Positions 54,775-63,905 are shown, counted from the first letter of the stretch. The stretch is 64,000 nt of DNA from Arthrobacter hankyongi (GCF_022012395.1 NZ_JAKLTQ010000019.1:27844-91843); one strand, 5' to 3'. Made by a program: numbers and translations. Notes: generated from the letters alone by a model not told the origin.

Positions 54775-56136
54775 ATGTCAACGTCAGAAGAGCTAGCCGG
54801 CAGCCTCAGTCCTGCCACCCGGAAAGAGGAACGCAAGGTCCTTGCCGGCACGCTGGTGGGTACCACCATCGAGTGGTATGACTTCTTCATCTTTGCCCAG
54901 GCGGCAGGCCTGGTTCTGGCCAATCTGTACTTCGCGCCGCTGGGGCACACCGGCGCACAGCTCGCCTCCTGGGCGTCACTGGGCATCAGCTTCCTGTTCC
55001 GTCCGCTCGGGGCCATTGTCGCCGGACATCTGGGTGACCGGCTGGGCCGCAAGATGATGCTGGTCTTCACCCTCATCATGATGGGTGTGGCGACGGCCCT
55101 GATCGGTGTCCTGCCGACGTACGCTGCGATCGGCGTCTGGGCTCCGATCCTGCTGGTCCTGCTGCGCATCGTCCAGGGTTTCTCCGCCGGCGGCGAATGG
55201 GGCGGAGCCGCACTGATGTCCGTGGAGCATGCGCCGATCAACAAGCGCGGCTTCTTCGGCGCCTACCCCCAGATCGGCGTTCCTACCGGGATGATCCTGG
55301 CCACCTTCGTGATGTACCTGGCCACCACGCTGCTGAGCGAGCAAGACTTCCTGGCCTGGGGCTGGCGCATCCCGTTCCTGCTCTCGATCGTGCTGATCGC
55401 CGTCGGTTACATGATCCGCCGCTCGGTGGATGAGAGCCCGGTCTTCAAGGAGATGCAGGAGCGCAAGAAGGAGTCCGCCGCTCCGCTGGGCCTGCTGTTC
55501 CGGAAGAACACCAAGGAAGTCGTCCTGACCGCCCTGATCTTCATCGGCAACAATGCCGCGGGCTATCTGGTCATTGCCTTCTTCGCTTCCTACGCGACCA
55601 AGGTGCTGGGCATGGAGCGCGGTCCGGTGCTGCTGGCGAGCACCTTGGCGGCCTTTGGCTGGCTGATCTTCACCCTCTTTGGCGGCATGATTTCCGACAA
55701 GCTGGGCCGGATCCGCACCTTCCAGATCGGCTACGCCATCATCATCCTGTGGGCGCTGCCGATGTTCATGCTGATCGATACCGCCAACATCGTGTGGTTC
55801 ACCGTGGCCATCTTCGTGCTGACGATCGGCCTCGGCCTGTCCTACGGTCCGCAGTCCGCTCTCTACGCCGAGATGTTCCCGGCGAACGTGCGGTACTCGG
55901 GCGTTTCGATCGGCTATGCCGTTGGTGCGATCCTCGGCGGTGCCTTTGCCCCGCTGATTGCCGAACTGCTGCTGTCGAAGTTCGGTTCCACCACCTCGAT
56001 CGCCGTGTACGTTGCCGTGGTGGGTCTGATCTCGCTGATCGCGGTGTCCATGGTGAAGGAGACCAAGGGCAACAACCTGCGGGTTGAGGAAGCGCACCAG
56101 GAATACCTGCGCACGCATCCGCAGACCAACCCGTAA
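54775..56136 (+). CDS. MFS metabolite:H+ symporter (MHS family)
   Basis: Protein of 453 residues with twelve transmembrane segments. MHS features are GTTIEWYDFFIFAQAAGLV (TM1), RPLGAIVAGHLGDRLGRK, LRIVQGFSAGGEWGGA and WRIPFLLSI. The family carries shikimate, 2-oxoglutarate, citrate and aromatic acids. The ATG at 54775 has GGAG upstream; a longer frame begins inside the operator region. Location between hpaB and the amine permease suggests uptake of an aromatic or organic acid. Confidence 0.92.
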   Translation: MSTSEELAGSLSPATRKEERKVLAGTLVGTTIEWYDFFIFAQAAGLVLANLYFAPLGHTGAQLASWASLGISFLFRPLGAIVAGHLGDRLGRKMMLVFTLIMMGVATALIGVLPTYAAIGVWAPILLVLLRIVQGFSAGGEWGGAALMSVEHAPINKRGFFGAYPQIGVPTGMILATFVMYLATTLLSEQDFLAWGWRIPFLLSIVLIAVGYMIRRSVDESPVFKEMQERKKESAAPLGLLFRKNTKEVVLTALIFIGNNAAGYLVIAFFASYATKVLGMERGPVLLASTLAAFGWLIFTLFGGMISDKLGRIRTFQIGYAIIILWALPMFMLIDTANIVWFTVAIFVLTIGLGLSYGPQSALYAEMFPANVRYSGVSIGYAVGAILGGAFAPLIAELLLSKFGSTTSIAVYVAVVGLISLIAVSMVKETKGNNLRVEEAHQEYLRTHPQTNP

Positions 56137-56153
56137 GGCCTGCTTTCCGGCCA

Positions 56154-56197
56154 ACGCCAAAGGGCGCCGCGGATTTTTCCGCGGCGCCCTTTGGCGT
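56154..56197 (+). terminator. 20-bp perfect hairpin after the MHS carrier
   Basis: 56154-56173 pairs exactly with 56178-56197 around a TTTT loop, starting 17 bases after the stop. Confidence 0.8.
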
Positions 56198-56539
56198 CCC
56201 GCCTGGGACCGGTGTTCGGCTTCGTCGATATGCCGGGGCGGGCTTCTCCGCGGTCCCCGACCGGCCGGTGCCCAAGGCCCTGGAGCCGCTGGCCCGGCGT
56301 ACGGGAGTGCTTCGGGGGCGGCGGGAGCCGGGTTTCAGCCCGGCCGGCCAGGCAGGCCGACGGGCAATCCGTGCCTTGGCCGCTCCGCCGTCGTCTCGCC
56401 GGCCTCCCCAGGACAGGACCGGCCTCTGCCCGGATCTTCCGACGCCGGCAGGGCGGCTCATCGCGGCGACCGCGCCCGGTGCCCGGCGCGTGGCCGTCTG
56501 TTGCAAGGGGCGCGGACGGGGCGGCAACCGCAGGCCAAA
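56198..56539. other. GC-rich spacer with no recognisable gene
   Basis: About 340 bases lying between two terminators. Several overlapping open frames run through it on both strands, but all are Arg/Pro/Gly-rich in the way random high-GC sequence is, and none has a ribosome site or a familiar motif. I see no repeat or RNA signature. Confidence 0.5.
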
Positions 56540-56581
56540 ACGAGGACAGCCCCGCCGGCGTGCCGGCGGGGCTGTCCTCGT
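56540..56581 (-). terminator. 20-bp perfect hairpin after the APC permease
   Basis: 56540-56560 region: 20 bases (56540-56559) pair exactly with 56562-56581. On the minus strand it lies 8 bases past the permease stop and is followed by TTTTGG, a good intrinsic terminator. Confidence 0.75.
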
Positions 56582-56589
56582 GTCCGTAG

Positions 56590-58071
56590 TTAGTCCTGTT
56601 CGCCGCCGTAGCCGATGCCGGCGTACAGGCTTGGCCGGGCCGACTTCAGGTACAGGCCCCAGGCCACTCCGGCGATGCCAGGCACCACCACGAGGGCCGG
56701 CAGCAGCCAGGACAGGGCGGATGCGCCTTCCGCGCCGATAAGGACGTTGAAGTTGACCACGATCAGGACGAACACCACGCCGAGGCTGAGCATGGCCAGG
56801 GCCGGGGCAATGAGCCGGGTCCACAGCGAGTAGCCCGTCCCGTGCTTGCGGAAATAGCCGATGACTGCCGCGGAGATCAGCACGAGCAGCAGGACCAGGC
56901 CGAAGGCACCGGTGTTCGTCAGCCAGGTGAAGAAGGTCAGCACCGGGTAGAGGGCGCCGAGTTCGGAGCCCGTGCCGGCGACCGCAAAGATGATCAGCAT
57001 GACCAGCGCCAGCGCCGACTGGGCGAGGGAGCCGGCCACGGGCGCGAAGGTGCGCGGATTCACCCGGGCCAGGCTGCGGGGGAGGACTCCCTCGCGGCCG
57101 AGCGAGAAGGCGTAGCGGGCCACGGCGTTGTGGAAGGCCATCAATGCCGCAAACAGGCTGGTGATGAACAGGATCTGGGTGACGTCGGCAAGCAGCATGC
57201 CGCCGTGCTCGTTCAGGAACACGAAGATGAGGTCGGGGCCGAATTCCTGCGATTTGGCCACGATCTGGCTCGGTCCGGTGGCAATCGTGGTCGCCCAACC
57301 GGAGAAGGCGTAGAAGAGCGAGATGACCGCGACGGCGATGTACGTGGCCCGGGCAATGGAACGTTTGGGGTCCTTGGCTTCCTCGCTGTAGATCGCAGCG
57401 GACTCGAAGCCCATGAAGCCGGCAATGCTGAAGGCCAGGGCCGCGCCCACGCCTGCGGTGAAGAGGTTGGAGGGAGCCATCGATGCACCGGAGATGCCCT
57501 CGGGTGCCACCGCCAGGGCGATGATGTCGAAGATCAGCACCGCAAGGAACTCGAGGCCGACCAGCACGGCGATCACCTTTGCGGATAGGTCCACCTTGTT
57601 GATGCCCAGCCAGCCGACGACCAGGAAGCCGGCCAGTGCGGTCGCCCACCAGGGCACCTCGATGCCGAGTTTGCTGCCGATGAAGGAGGCCGAGGCGAAG
57701 CCGAACAGGCCGTAGATTCCCACCTGCATCGCGTTGTAGGCAACAAGTGCAACCCACGCTGAGCCCACACCGGCCGCCCGGCCAAGGCCTTGGGAGATGT
57801 AGGCGTAGAACGCGCCGGCGTTGCGGATGTGGGCGCTCATCGCGGCATAGCCGACGGCGAACAAGGCCAGGCAGACGCCGAGGACGATGAAGGACAGCGG
57901 AATGCCCAGCACCTCGGTGACGGCGAAGTTGCTGGTGGTGCCGCCGGCCACGACGGTCAGCGGGGCCGAGGCGGCGATGATCATGAAGACCAGTGCCGGA
58001 ACGCCGAGTGTGCGCTTGCCGAGGCCCGACTCACTGCCCTGCTGCTGCGCCAGCGTTTGTTCCTGTGACAT
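56590..58071 (-). CDS. APC superfamily amino acid/amine permease
   Basis: Protein of 493 residues with about twelve transmembrane helices. The first helix carries the substrate-binding loop IIAASAPLTVVAGGTT, and helix 6 contains the unwound AGFMGFESAAIYSEEAKDPKR. The ATG at 58071 has GGAGG upstream on the minus strand; the frame continues 33 codons further without a site. Next to the FeaR-like regulator and amine oxidase, import of phenylethylamine, tyramine or a related amine is a reasonable inference. Confidence 0.9.
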   Translation of the reverse strand: MSQEQTLAQQQGSESGLGKRTLGVPALVFMIIAASAPLTVVAGGTTSNFAVTEVLGIPLSFIVLGVCLALFAVGYAAMSAHIRNAGAFYAYISQGLGRAAGVGSAWVALVAYNAMQVGIYGLFGFASASFIGSKLGIEVPWWATALAGFLVVGWLGINKVDLSAKVIAVLVGLEFLAVLIFDIIALAVAPEGISGASMAPSNLFTAGVGAALAFSIAGFMGFESAAIYSEEAKDPKRSIARATYIAVAVISLFYAFSGWATTIATGPSQIVAKSQEFGPDLIFVFLNEHGGMLLADVTQILFITSLFAALMAFHNAVARYAFSLGREGVLPRSLARVNPRTFAPVAGSLAQSALALVMLIIFAVAGTGSELGALYPVLTFFTWLTNTGAFGLVLLLVLISAAVIGYFRKHGTGYSLWTRLIAPALAMLSLGVVFVLIVVNFNVLIGAEGASALSWLLPALVVVPGIAGVAWGLYLKSARPSLYAGIGYGGEQD

Positions 58072-58230
58072 GAAAACCTCCAACGGGAGAATAAAGATTC
58101 CTCGATTGTGCCAATCCGTGGCTCGAATCACTTGCCATTGGCGGCACTGCACTTGACGAACCGTGCACATGTGCCCGCGTTCCCGGCCGGCGGCCCTAGG
58201 CGCTTCGGCGGCGCGTGGTAATGCAGCCGC

Positions 58231-59241
58231 CTACCGGCTGCCCTGCCGGTACACGCTCGGCGGCTCGCCGAAGGCGTTGCGGAAGATCCGGCTGAAATGC
58301 GCCGCATCGACGAATCCCCAGCGCGCCGCGATGGCGCCCACCGGGCGGTCGGCCAGGATGGGGTCTCGCAGGTCCCGGCGGCAGTGTTCGAGCCGCCGGG
58401 TGCGGATCCAGTTGGCCACCGTGGTGCCGGAAGCCGCGAAAATGTTGTGCAGGTGCCGGGTGGAGACGAAGTGGGCGCCGGCGATGTCCGCGGGCGAGAG
58501 GTCCGGATCCCCGAGGTGGTCCTCGATGAAATGCCGGATCCGGGCCAGCAGTTCGCCGTGGCTGCCGGTGGCCGGTTCGCGCCGTGCGGCCAGTTCGCTT
58601 TCGAACATGGTGGCGATCAGGTCGACCACATTGTGGGCCAGCCGCAGGCCGCTGGCCCCCGACAGGGCATCCAGGTTTTCGGCCAGCTGGACCATGAAGG
58701 GACTGATCATCCGGCCCAGTCCGGCGTCGCCGGCCAGCCGGACCGCGGTCAGCCGGGAGACCTCCTCGGCCGGCAGGTCCAGGGCGTCGTGCGGGAACAT
58801 CAGCACCAGCGTCCTGAATTCCTCGCCAAAGCCGAGGGTGTAGGGCCGGTGCGTATCGTAGACCGCCAGGTCGCCCGGGCGCAGGGTGGCTTCGCGGTTG
58901 TCCTGGACCAGCAGGCCATGGCCGGACAGCTGCAGGTTCAGCTTGAAGTACAGCCGGTCCGAGGAGGAAATGAGCGACGGCGTGCGCAGCACCCGGTGGC
59001 CGCTGGCGGTCACCTCGGCAATGGACAGTTCGTCGAGCACCTGCGAGCGGATGCGCCCCTGGAAGCCGTCGGTGCGGTCGGTATGCACATCCAGCGGGAC
59101 GAAGGAAGCGTTGACCAGATGCCGCCATTCGGCAAAGTTGCCGGCGAACTCGGTCCGGACGTCCGACTTGCGGGCGGTCCTGCGGGCCGCCCGCCGATCC
59201 TCGTGGTGCGGTTGCTGGAGAAGTGCAGTGTTGAACGTCAC
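58231..59241 (-). CDS. AraC family regulator with AraC_binding_2-type domain (FeaR-like)
   Basis: Protein of 336 residues. The N-terminal sensor domain has FSPLDVHTDR-like features (here FVPLDVHTDRTDGFQGRI) and LRPGDLAVYDTHRPYTLGF. The C-terminal double helix-turn-helix has ADIAGAHFVSTRHLHNIF and GAIAARWGFVDAAHFSRIFRNAFGEPPSVYR. E. coli FeaR, of the same architecture, activates the amine oxidase and aldehyde dehydrogenase genes for phenylethylamine. The start is GTG at 59241; the frame is open upstream. It lies just downstream of the TetR gene. Confidence 0.88.
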   Translation of the reverse strand: MTFNTALLQQPHHEDRRAARRTARKSDVRTEFAGNFAEWRHLVNASFVPLDVHTDRTDGFQGRIRSQVLDELSIAEVTASGHRVLRTPSLISSSDRLYFKLNLQLSGHGLLVQDNREATLRPGDLAVYDTHRPYTLGFGEEFRTLVLMFPHDALDLPAEEVSRLTAVRLAGDAGLGRMISPFMVQLAENLDALSGASGLRLAHNVVDLIATMFESELAARREPATGSHGELLARIRHFIEDHLGDPDLSPADIAGAHFVSTRHLHNIFAASGTTVANWIRTRRLEHCRRDLRDPILADRPVGAIAARWGFVDAAHFSRIFRNAFGEPPSVYRQGSR

Positions 59242-59308
59242 AATGCATCCAATGTAGCTGCCATTTCCGCGCCTGTCATCTTTTTTCGACGGACGGTGAA
59301 AAATATTC

Positions 59309-59905
59309 CTAGGATCCGGTGGCAAGCAGCTCCAGGTAGCCATCGAGCTGGGCTGTCAGCTGTGCCGGGGCATACTGGGCCGGTGTCAGGGCGGCGGTGA
59401 TCTGCGCACCCAGGACCATGTTCATCAGGAAGCCGGCAAGGTCCGCATCGGGCACGGCGGTGTGGATCTGGCCCGCAGCCCGGGCCTCGGCCAGATACGC
59501 CAGCATGGTCGAGCGCCACAGTTCCATCGATGCCTCGTGCAGCTGCGCCTTCGCCGTGTCGGTCAGCGCCTTCTGCCAGAACGGGATGACGATCCGCGCC
59601 TCGCTGATCCGCTCCTCGTCCAGCGGCAGGATCTCATGGCAGTAGGACCGCAGCGCCGCCAGTCCCGCCATTCCGGCGGTGGCGGCGGCCATCCGCCGGT
59701 TGGTCTGGTTGAAGACGTGGCCGAAGGCGAAGGTCAGCAGGTCGTCCTTGGTGGGGAAGTAGGGCTTGAGCGCGCCGTTGGCAAATCCGGCCTCGGCGGC
59801 GATTTCCCGCATGGTGGCCCCCTCCATGCCATCCCGCGCGATGATCCGCCACGTTGCATTGACCAACTCCACGCGGCGCTGGTCATGGTCGACGATTTTC
59901 GGCAT
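59309..59905 (-). CDS. TetR family regulator
   Basis: Protein of 198 residues. The helix-turn-helix is GMEGATMREIAAEAGFANGALKPYFPTKDDLL (in parts, residues about 25-57), and the C-terminal helical domain binds an unknown ligand and dimerises. It is divergent from the copper amine oxidase, whose start region contains a TCTA-N6-TAGA palindrome, so repression of that gene by amine or aldehyde relief is plausible. It is probably co-transcribed with the AraC gene. Confidence 0.9.
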   Translation of the reverse strand: MPKIVDHDQRRVELVNATWRIIARDGMEGATMREIAAEAGFANGALKPYFPTKDDLLTFAFGHVFNQTNRRMAAATAGMAGLAALRSYCHEILPLDEERISEARIVIPFWQKALTDTAKAQLHEASMELWRSTMLAYLAEARAAGQIHTAVPDADLAGFLMNMVLGAQITAALTPAQYAPAQLTAQLDGYLELLATGS

Positions 59906-59940
59906 TCCGTCCCCTTTTTGAACCTTTTGTAGAAAAACCC

Positions 59941-59969
59941 TTGTGACCCATCTTACGTACGGCTATTAT
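59941..59969 (+). promoter_or_regulatory. Sigma-A type promoter of the amine oxidase gene
   Basis: TTGTGA (59941-59946), a 17-base spacer, and TATTAT (59964-59969). Transcription would begin near 59976, giving a leader of about 73 bases with AAAGGG (60038-60043) as ribosome site. Confidence 0.65.
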
Positions 59970-59982
59970 CTACACTCATAGA
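59969..59982. promoter_or_regulatory. TCTA-N6-TAGA palindrome at the transcription start
   Basis: TCTACACTCATAGA overlaps the end of the -10 box and the predicted +1, the classic place for a TetR-family repressor. A TGTAGA half-site also occurs at 59928-59933. Confidence 0.45.
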
Positions 59983-60048
59983 AAAAAATTGCCGGATGTT
60001 CCCGCAGACTGAGGATCCGGCAGGTGCCAACCGTTCGAAAGGGCAGCC

Positions 60049-61962
60049 ATGACCACCTCACCCACCGAGCTCGCCTCCGCCTACGCGCTGGCTACCGCCG
60101 GCGAGATCACCCGCGTGCGGGAGATCCTCGCCGCCGCCGGCCTGGTGTCCGAGAGCACCCGCTTTGCCTACCTTGGCCTGCTGGATCCGCCGCGCCGCGC
60201 GGAACAGGCTGCCGGAGACCGGCGGTTCCGGGCTTTCCTGCACGACATCACCGGAGCGGCGCCGAAGGACGTCACGGTGTCCGTGACCCGCGGCGAAGTC
60301 GAATCCGCCACCGAGCTGGACACATCCGTGACCGGCGAGCTGCCGGTGCTGGACGAGGAATTCGCCGTCGTCGAGGAGATCCTCGCCCGTGACGAGCGCT
60401 GGCTGAAGGCGATCGCGGACCGCGGGCTGGACATCGACAAGGTCCGCGTCGCCCCGCTCTCCGCAGGCGTGTTCGAGTACCCGGAGGAGAAGGGCCGGCG
60501 CATCCTGCGCGGTCTGGCCTTCTACCAGAACTTCCCCGAGGACAGCGCCTGGGCACACCCGGTGGACGGGCTGGTGGCGTACGTGGACATCGTCAGCAAG
60601 ACCGTGGACCAGGTGCTGGACTTTGGCGCCATGCCGTTGCCGGCCGAGCACGGCAACTACACCGACCCGGAGCTGACCGGCCCGCTGCGCGAAACCCAGA
60701 AGCCGATCAACATCACCCAGCCCGAGGGCCCGAGCTTCACCGTGGCCGGCGGCAACCACATCGAATGGGAGAAGTGGAGCTTCGACGTCGGCTTCGACGC
60801 GCGCGAAGGCGTGGTGCTGCACAACATCGCCTTCCAGGACGGGGACCGGAAGCGCTCGCTCATCAAGCGCGCCTCGATCGCCGAGATGGTGGTGCCCTAC
60901 GGCGATCCTTCCCCGGTGCGCTCCTGGCAGAACTACTTCGACACCGGCGAGTACCTGGTCGGCCAGTACGCCAACTCGCTGGAACTGGGCTGCGACTGCC
61001 TGGGCGAGATCACCTACCTGTCCCCGGTGATCGCCGACGGGTTCGGCAACCCGCGCGAAATCCGCAACGGCATCTGCATGCATGAAGAGGACTGGTCCAT
61101 CCTGGCCAAGCACTCGGATCTGTGGACCGGCATCAACTACACCCGCCGCAACCGCCGCATGGTGGTCTCCTTCTTCACCACCATCGGCAACTACGACTAC
61201 GGCTTCTACTGGTACCTCTACCTGGACGGCACCATCGAATTCGAGGCCAAGGCCACCGGCATCGTATTCACCAGCGCCCACCCGGGCAAGGGCTACCCCT
61301 ACGCCTCGGAGATGGCCCCCGGCCTGGGTGCCCCGTTCCACCAGCACCTGTTCAGCGCACGCCTGGACATGGCGCTGGACGGATTCAGCAACCGGGTGGA
61401 GGAAGAAGAGGCGGTCCGGGTCCCGATCGGTCCGGGCAACGAGCGCGGCAACGCGTTCACCCGCAAGCGCACGCTGCTGGCCACAGAGTCCGAGGCCGTC
61501 CGCGAGGCGGACATGGCCGCCGGCCGGACCTGGCACATCTCCAACCCCGAGTCGCTGAACCGGCTCGGCGAACCGGTGGGTTACAAACTCTTCCCGCAGG
61601 GCCAGCCGATGCTGCTCGCGGACCCGGAGTCCTCGGTCGCACGCCGCGCGACGTTCGCCACCAAGGACCTATGGGTGACCCGGCACGCCGAGGAGGAACG
61701 CTACCCCACGGGAGACTTCGTCAACCAGCATGCCGGCGGGGCCGGACTGCCCGCCTACATCCAGCAGGACCGCAGCATCGACGGCGAGGACATCGTCCTC
61801 TGGCATACCTTCGGCCTGACGCACTACCCGCGCGTCGAGGACTGGCCGATCATGCCGGTGGACACCGCAGGCTTCAAGCTGCGTCCGGACGGCTTCTTCG
61901 ACCGCAGCCCGGTCCTCGACGTCCCGGCCAGCAAGCCCGCCGGCGGGCACTGCCACCGCTGA
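60049..61962 (+). CDS. tynA: Copper-containing primary amine oxidase (phenylethylamine oxidase type)
   Basis: Oxidatively deaminates primary amines to aldehydes, H2O2 and NH3 using Cu(II) and topaquinone. The protein has 637 residues. Residue numbers match the A. globiformis phenylethylamine oxidase exactly: catalytic base Asp298 (NYFDTGEY), topaquinone precursor Tyr382 (IGNYDYGF), copper ligands His431 and His433 (HQHLF) and His592 (FGLTHYPRV), and the Cys317/Cys343 pair. Aromatic amines such as phenylethylamine and tyramine are the likely substrates. The promoter and palindrome lie just upstream; TetR and FeaR-like genes are divergent. Confidence 0.95.
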   Translation: MTTSPTELASAYALATAGEITRVREILAAAGLVSESTRFAYLGLLDPPRRAEQAAGDRRFRAFLHDITGAAPKDVTVSVTRGEVESATELDTSVTGELPVLDEEFAVVEEILARDERWLKAIADRGLDIDKVRVAPLSAGVFEYPEEKGRRILRGLAFYQNFPEDSAWAHPVDGLVAYVDIVSKTVDQVLDFGAMPLPAEHGNYTDPELTGPLRETQKPINITQPEGPSFTVAGGNHIEWEKWSFDVGFDAREGVVLHNIAFQDGDRKRSLIKRASIAEMVVPYGDPSPVRSWQNYFDTGEYLVGQYANSLELGCDCLGEITYLSPVIADGFGNPREIRNGICMHEEDWSILAKHSDLWTGINYTRRNRRMVVSFFTTIGNYDYGFYWYLYLDGTIEFEAKATGIVFTSAHPGKGYPYASEMAPGLGAPFHQHLFSARLDMALDGFSNRVEEEEAVRVPIGPGNERGNAFTRKRTLLATESEAVREADMAAGRTWHISNPESLNRLGEPVGYKLFPQGQPMLLADPESSVARRATFATKDLWVTRHAEEERYPTGDFVNQHAGGAGLPAYIQQDRSIDGEDIVLWHTFGLTHYPRVEDWPIMPVDTAGFKLRPDGFFDRSPVLDVPASKPAGGHCHR

Positions 61963-61982
61963 GCACGGAAGGACGCAGGACC

Positions 61983-62396
61983 ATGATGCCGAACCCGACG
62001 GCGCACCCGCGGCTGTGTGCCGCAGTGGCTTTGGCCTCGGTGGCCGTCCATGTCTGGATGGCCTTCGGCCACTCCCATGCCTGGTGGCAGAGCGCGGCCA
62101 TGCTGCTGATGGCGGCGTACTGCCTGCCCTGCGCCCTCACCTTGTGGCGGCGCGGGGCGGCGCACCCGGCGGCCATGCTGCTCTGGTCGGCCGCCGGCAT
62201 GGCCGGGCTGCACCTGGTGCTGCTGGCCGCGGCCGCACTGCCGGCCGGCCACAGCCACCACGGCGGAACCTCCGCACATCTGGAGGCTGCGCAGTCCGGG
62301 CCGATGCTGGCGGTAATCGCCCTTGAACTGGCGGTAGCGGTGCTGGCGGCATCCTGGCTGCGCCGGCTTCGGCTGGCGGCGGTGCACGCGGCCTGA
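61983..62396 (+). CDS. Small His-rich membrane protein co-transcribed with the amine oxidase
   Basis: Protein of 137 residues with four hydrophobic segments (about 10-28, 33-50, 58-80, 108-128). The two loops that would face the same side carry FGHSHAWW and AGHSHHGGTSAH, each rich in His. It begins 21 bases after the copper enzyme with AAGGA upstream (ATG 61983, or three bases later). A role in supplying or sensing copper for the oxidase is an inference from the His clusters and the position; no family is recognised. Confidence 0.7.
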   Translation: MMPNPTAHPRLCAAVALASVAVHVWMAFGHSHAWWQSAAMLLMAAYCLPCALTLWRRGAAHPAAMLLWSAAGMAGLHLVLLAAAALPAGHSHHGGTSAHLEAAQSGPMLAVIALELAVAVLAASWLRRLRLAAVHAA

Positions 62397-62411
62397 CCCA
62401 CTGGCTAAGGT

Positions 62412-62460
62412 CCAGGCCCGAAGGCCCCGCGGCGAGCTTGCGAGCGGCGGAAAGGCCTGG
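62412..62460. repeat. Dispersed GC-rich intergenic repeat, copy 3
   Basis: Carries GAAGGCCCCGCGGCGAGC then TTGCGAGCGGCGG, nearly the same as the first module at 44.9 kb. It is bounded by CCAGGCC (62412-62418) and GGCCTGG (62454-62460), an inverted repeat. Confidence 0.55.
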
Positions 62461-62461
62461 A

Positions 62462-62495
62462 ACGGCGGGGGCTCCCACCCAGGGAGCCCCGCCGT
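62462..62495 (+). terminator. Hairpin after the His-rich membrane gene
   Basis: ACGGCGGGG pairs with 62487-62495, and GCTCCC continues the stem after a one-base bulge; loop of six. It ends the amine oxidase unit. Confidence 0.65.
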
Positions 62496-62647
62496 CGTCG
62501 TTAACGGATGAACGGACGATCCTGCCCAAGTTTGCCGGCCCAAAGCGGGGCAGGTTGGCGTCCTGCCCACTTTTCCCGGCCCCAAGCCGGGCCGGCCGGT
62601 ACGGACTAGAGTGGATGATGCGGGCACAGCCGGAGCGGGCGTTAGAC

Positions 62648-63754
62648 ATGGATTCCGGTGCGATCACGCTGTTCTTGGCCGGCGACGTGATGACCGGCCG
62701 GGGAGTGGACCAGATCCTGCCCGTCCCGTCCGGGCCACGGCTGCATGAGCCGCATGTGAAGGACGCCCGGGACTACGTGGCGCTGGCCGAGGCGGCCAAC
62801 GGCCCGATCCCGGCGCCCGTGGAGCCGGCCTGGCCCTGGGGCGACGCGCTGCGGATCCTTGACGAGACCGCCCCTGACGTCCGGATCATCAACCTCGAGA
62901 CCAGCGTGACCGTCAGCAGCGACTATGACCGCGGCAAGGGGATCCATTACCGGATGCACCCGGCCAACATTGGCTGCCTCACGGCCGCCCGGATCGATGC
63001 GTGCGCGCTTGCAAACAACCATGTGCTGGACTTCGGCAGGCCCGGGCTGGCCGAAACCCTGGCCACGCTCGCTGCTGCCGGCCTGGGCACCGCCGGGGCC
63101 GGCCGGAACGCCGCCCAGGCCTGGCTGCCGGCAACACTTCCCGCCGCCCGGGGACGGGTCTTGCTCTGGTCGGTGGGGATGGAATCGAGCGGCGTCGCAC
63201 CCGGTAATGCCGCCGGTCCGGACCGGCCCGGCCTGGCGTTCCTGTCCGGCCCGTCCGACGAGTCGGCGGACCTCGTCCTCGGGTGGGTGCAGTCGGTACA
63301 GCAGCCCGGGGATCTGGCGGTGGTGTCGGTGCATTGGGGGTCCAACTGGGGCTACGCCGTGCCCGAGGCGCACGTCCGGTTCGCGCACCGGCTCGTCGAC
63401 GGCGGCGTGGACGCGGTGTACGGGCACTCCTCGCACCACCCGCGCCCGCTGGAAACCTACCGTGGCCGGCCGGTGCTGTACGGCTGCGGGGACCTGGTCA
63501 ACGACTACGAAGGAATCCGCGGCTACGAGCAGTTCCGTGACGACCTGCGCCTGCTGTACTTCCTGACCTTCGACGCCCGGACACACGAGCTGCGCGGGCT
63601 GCGGCTGGTGCCGCTGCAGGCCCGGCGGATGCGGCTGCAGCCGGCGGCGGTGTCCGACGCCGAATGGCTGCGCGGGGTACTGAACGACGCGGGCAGCCGC
63701 TTCGGTACCCGGCTGGATGCTGCCGGGGACGCTATGGCCGTCCGGCTGGGCTGA
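62648..63754 (+). CDS. CapA family protein (poly-gamma-glutamate/capsule-type phosphoesterase fold)
   Basis: Protein of 368 residues. The PGA_cap fold shows LFLAGDVMTGRGVDQIL (N-terminus), INLETSVT, DACALANNHVLDFGRPGL, VVSVHWGSNWGY and VYGHSSHHPRPLETYRGRPVLYGCGDLVNDY. The His/Asn/Asp residues are those of metallophosphoesterase-like sites. No signal peptide is visible, so it may be cytoplasmic. The start is uncertain: ATG codons at 62615, 62618 and 62648 are in frame; the last begins the conserved region and follows CGGAG. Confidence 0.88.
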   Translation: MDSGAITLFLAGDVMTGRGVDQILPVPSGPRLHEPHVKDARDYVALAEAANGPIPAPVEPAWPWGDALRILDETAPDVRIINLETSVTVSSDYDRGKGIHYRMHPANIGCLTAARIDACALANNHVLDFGRPGLAETLATLAAAGLGTAGAGRNAAQAWLPATLPAARGRVLLWSVGMESSGVAPGNAAGPDRPGLAFLSGPSDESADLVLGWVQSVQQPGDLAVVSVHWGSNWGYAVPEAHVRFAHRLVDGGVDAVYGHSSHHPRPLETYRGRPVLYGCGDLVNDYEGIRGYEQFRDDLRLLYFLTFDARTHELRGLRLVPLQARRMRLQPAAVSDAEWLRGVLNDAGSRFGTRLDAAGDAMAVRLG

Positions 63755-63789
63755 ACCGGCCCGGCCCGCAGCTGTCCGTTCACTATGCT

Positions 63790-63825
63790 CCAGACCCACG
63801 TCCCGGGGCCCGGACGTGGGTCTGG
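63790..63825 (+). terminator. 14-bp perfect hairpin after the CapA-like gene
   Basis: CCAGACCCACGTCC (63790-63803) pairs exactly with 63812-63825 with an eight-base loop, 36 bases after the stop. Confidence 0.7.
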
Positions 63826-63905
63826 TGCGCAGTCAGTGATCCATACGGGGGACTCGAGCACAGTCCATGCGGGGGCGGGGCCGGGTCGGAGTGTGGGCGG
63901 GTACG

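Noticed and set aside
55799..57757. Long minus-strand frame across the MHS carrier, spacer and APC permease
   Set aside because: It overlaps two well-supported genes in the wrong frame and has no motif.
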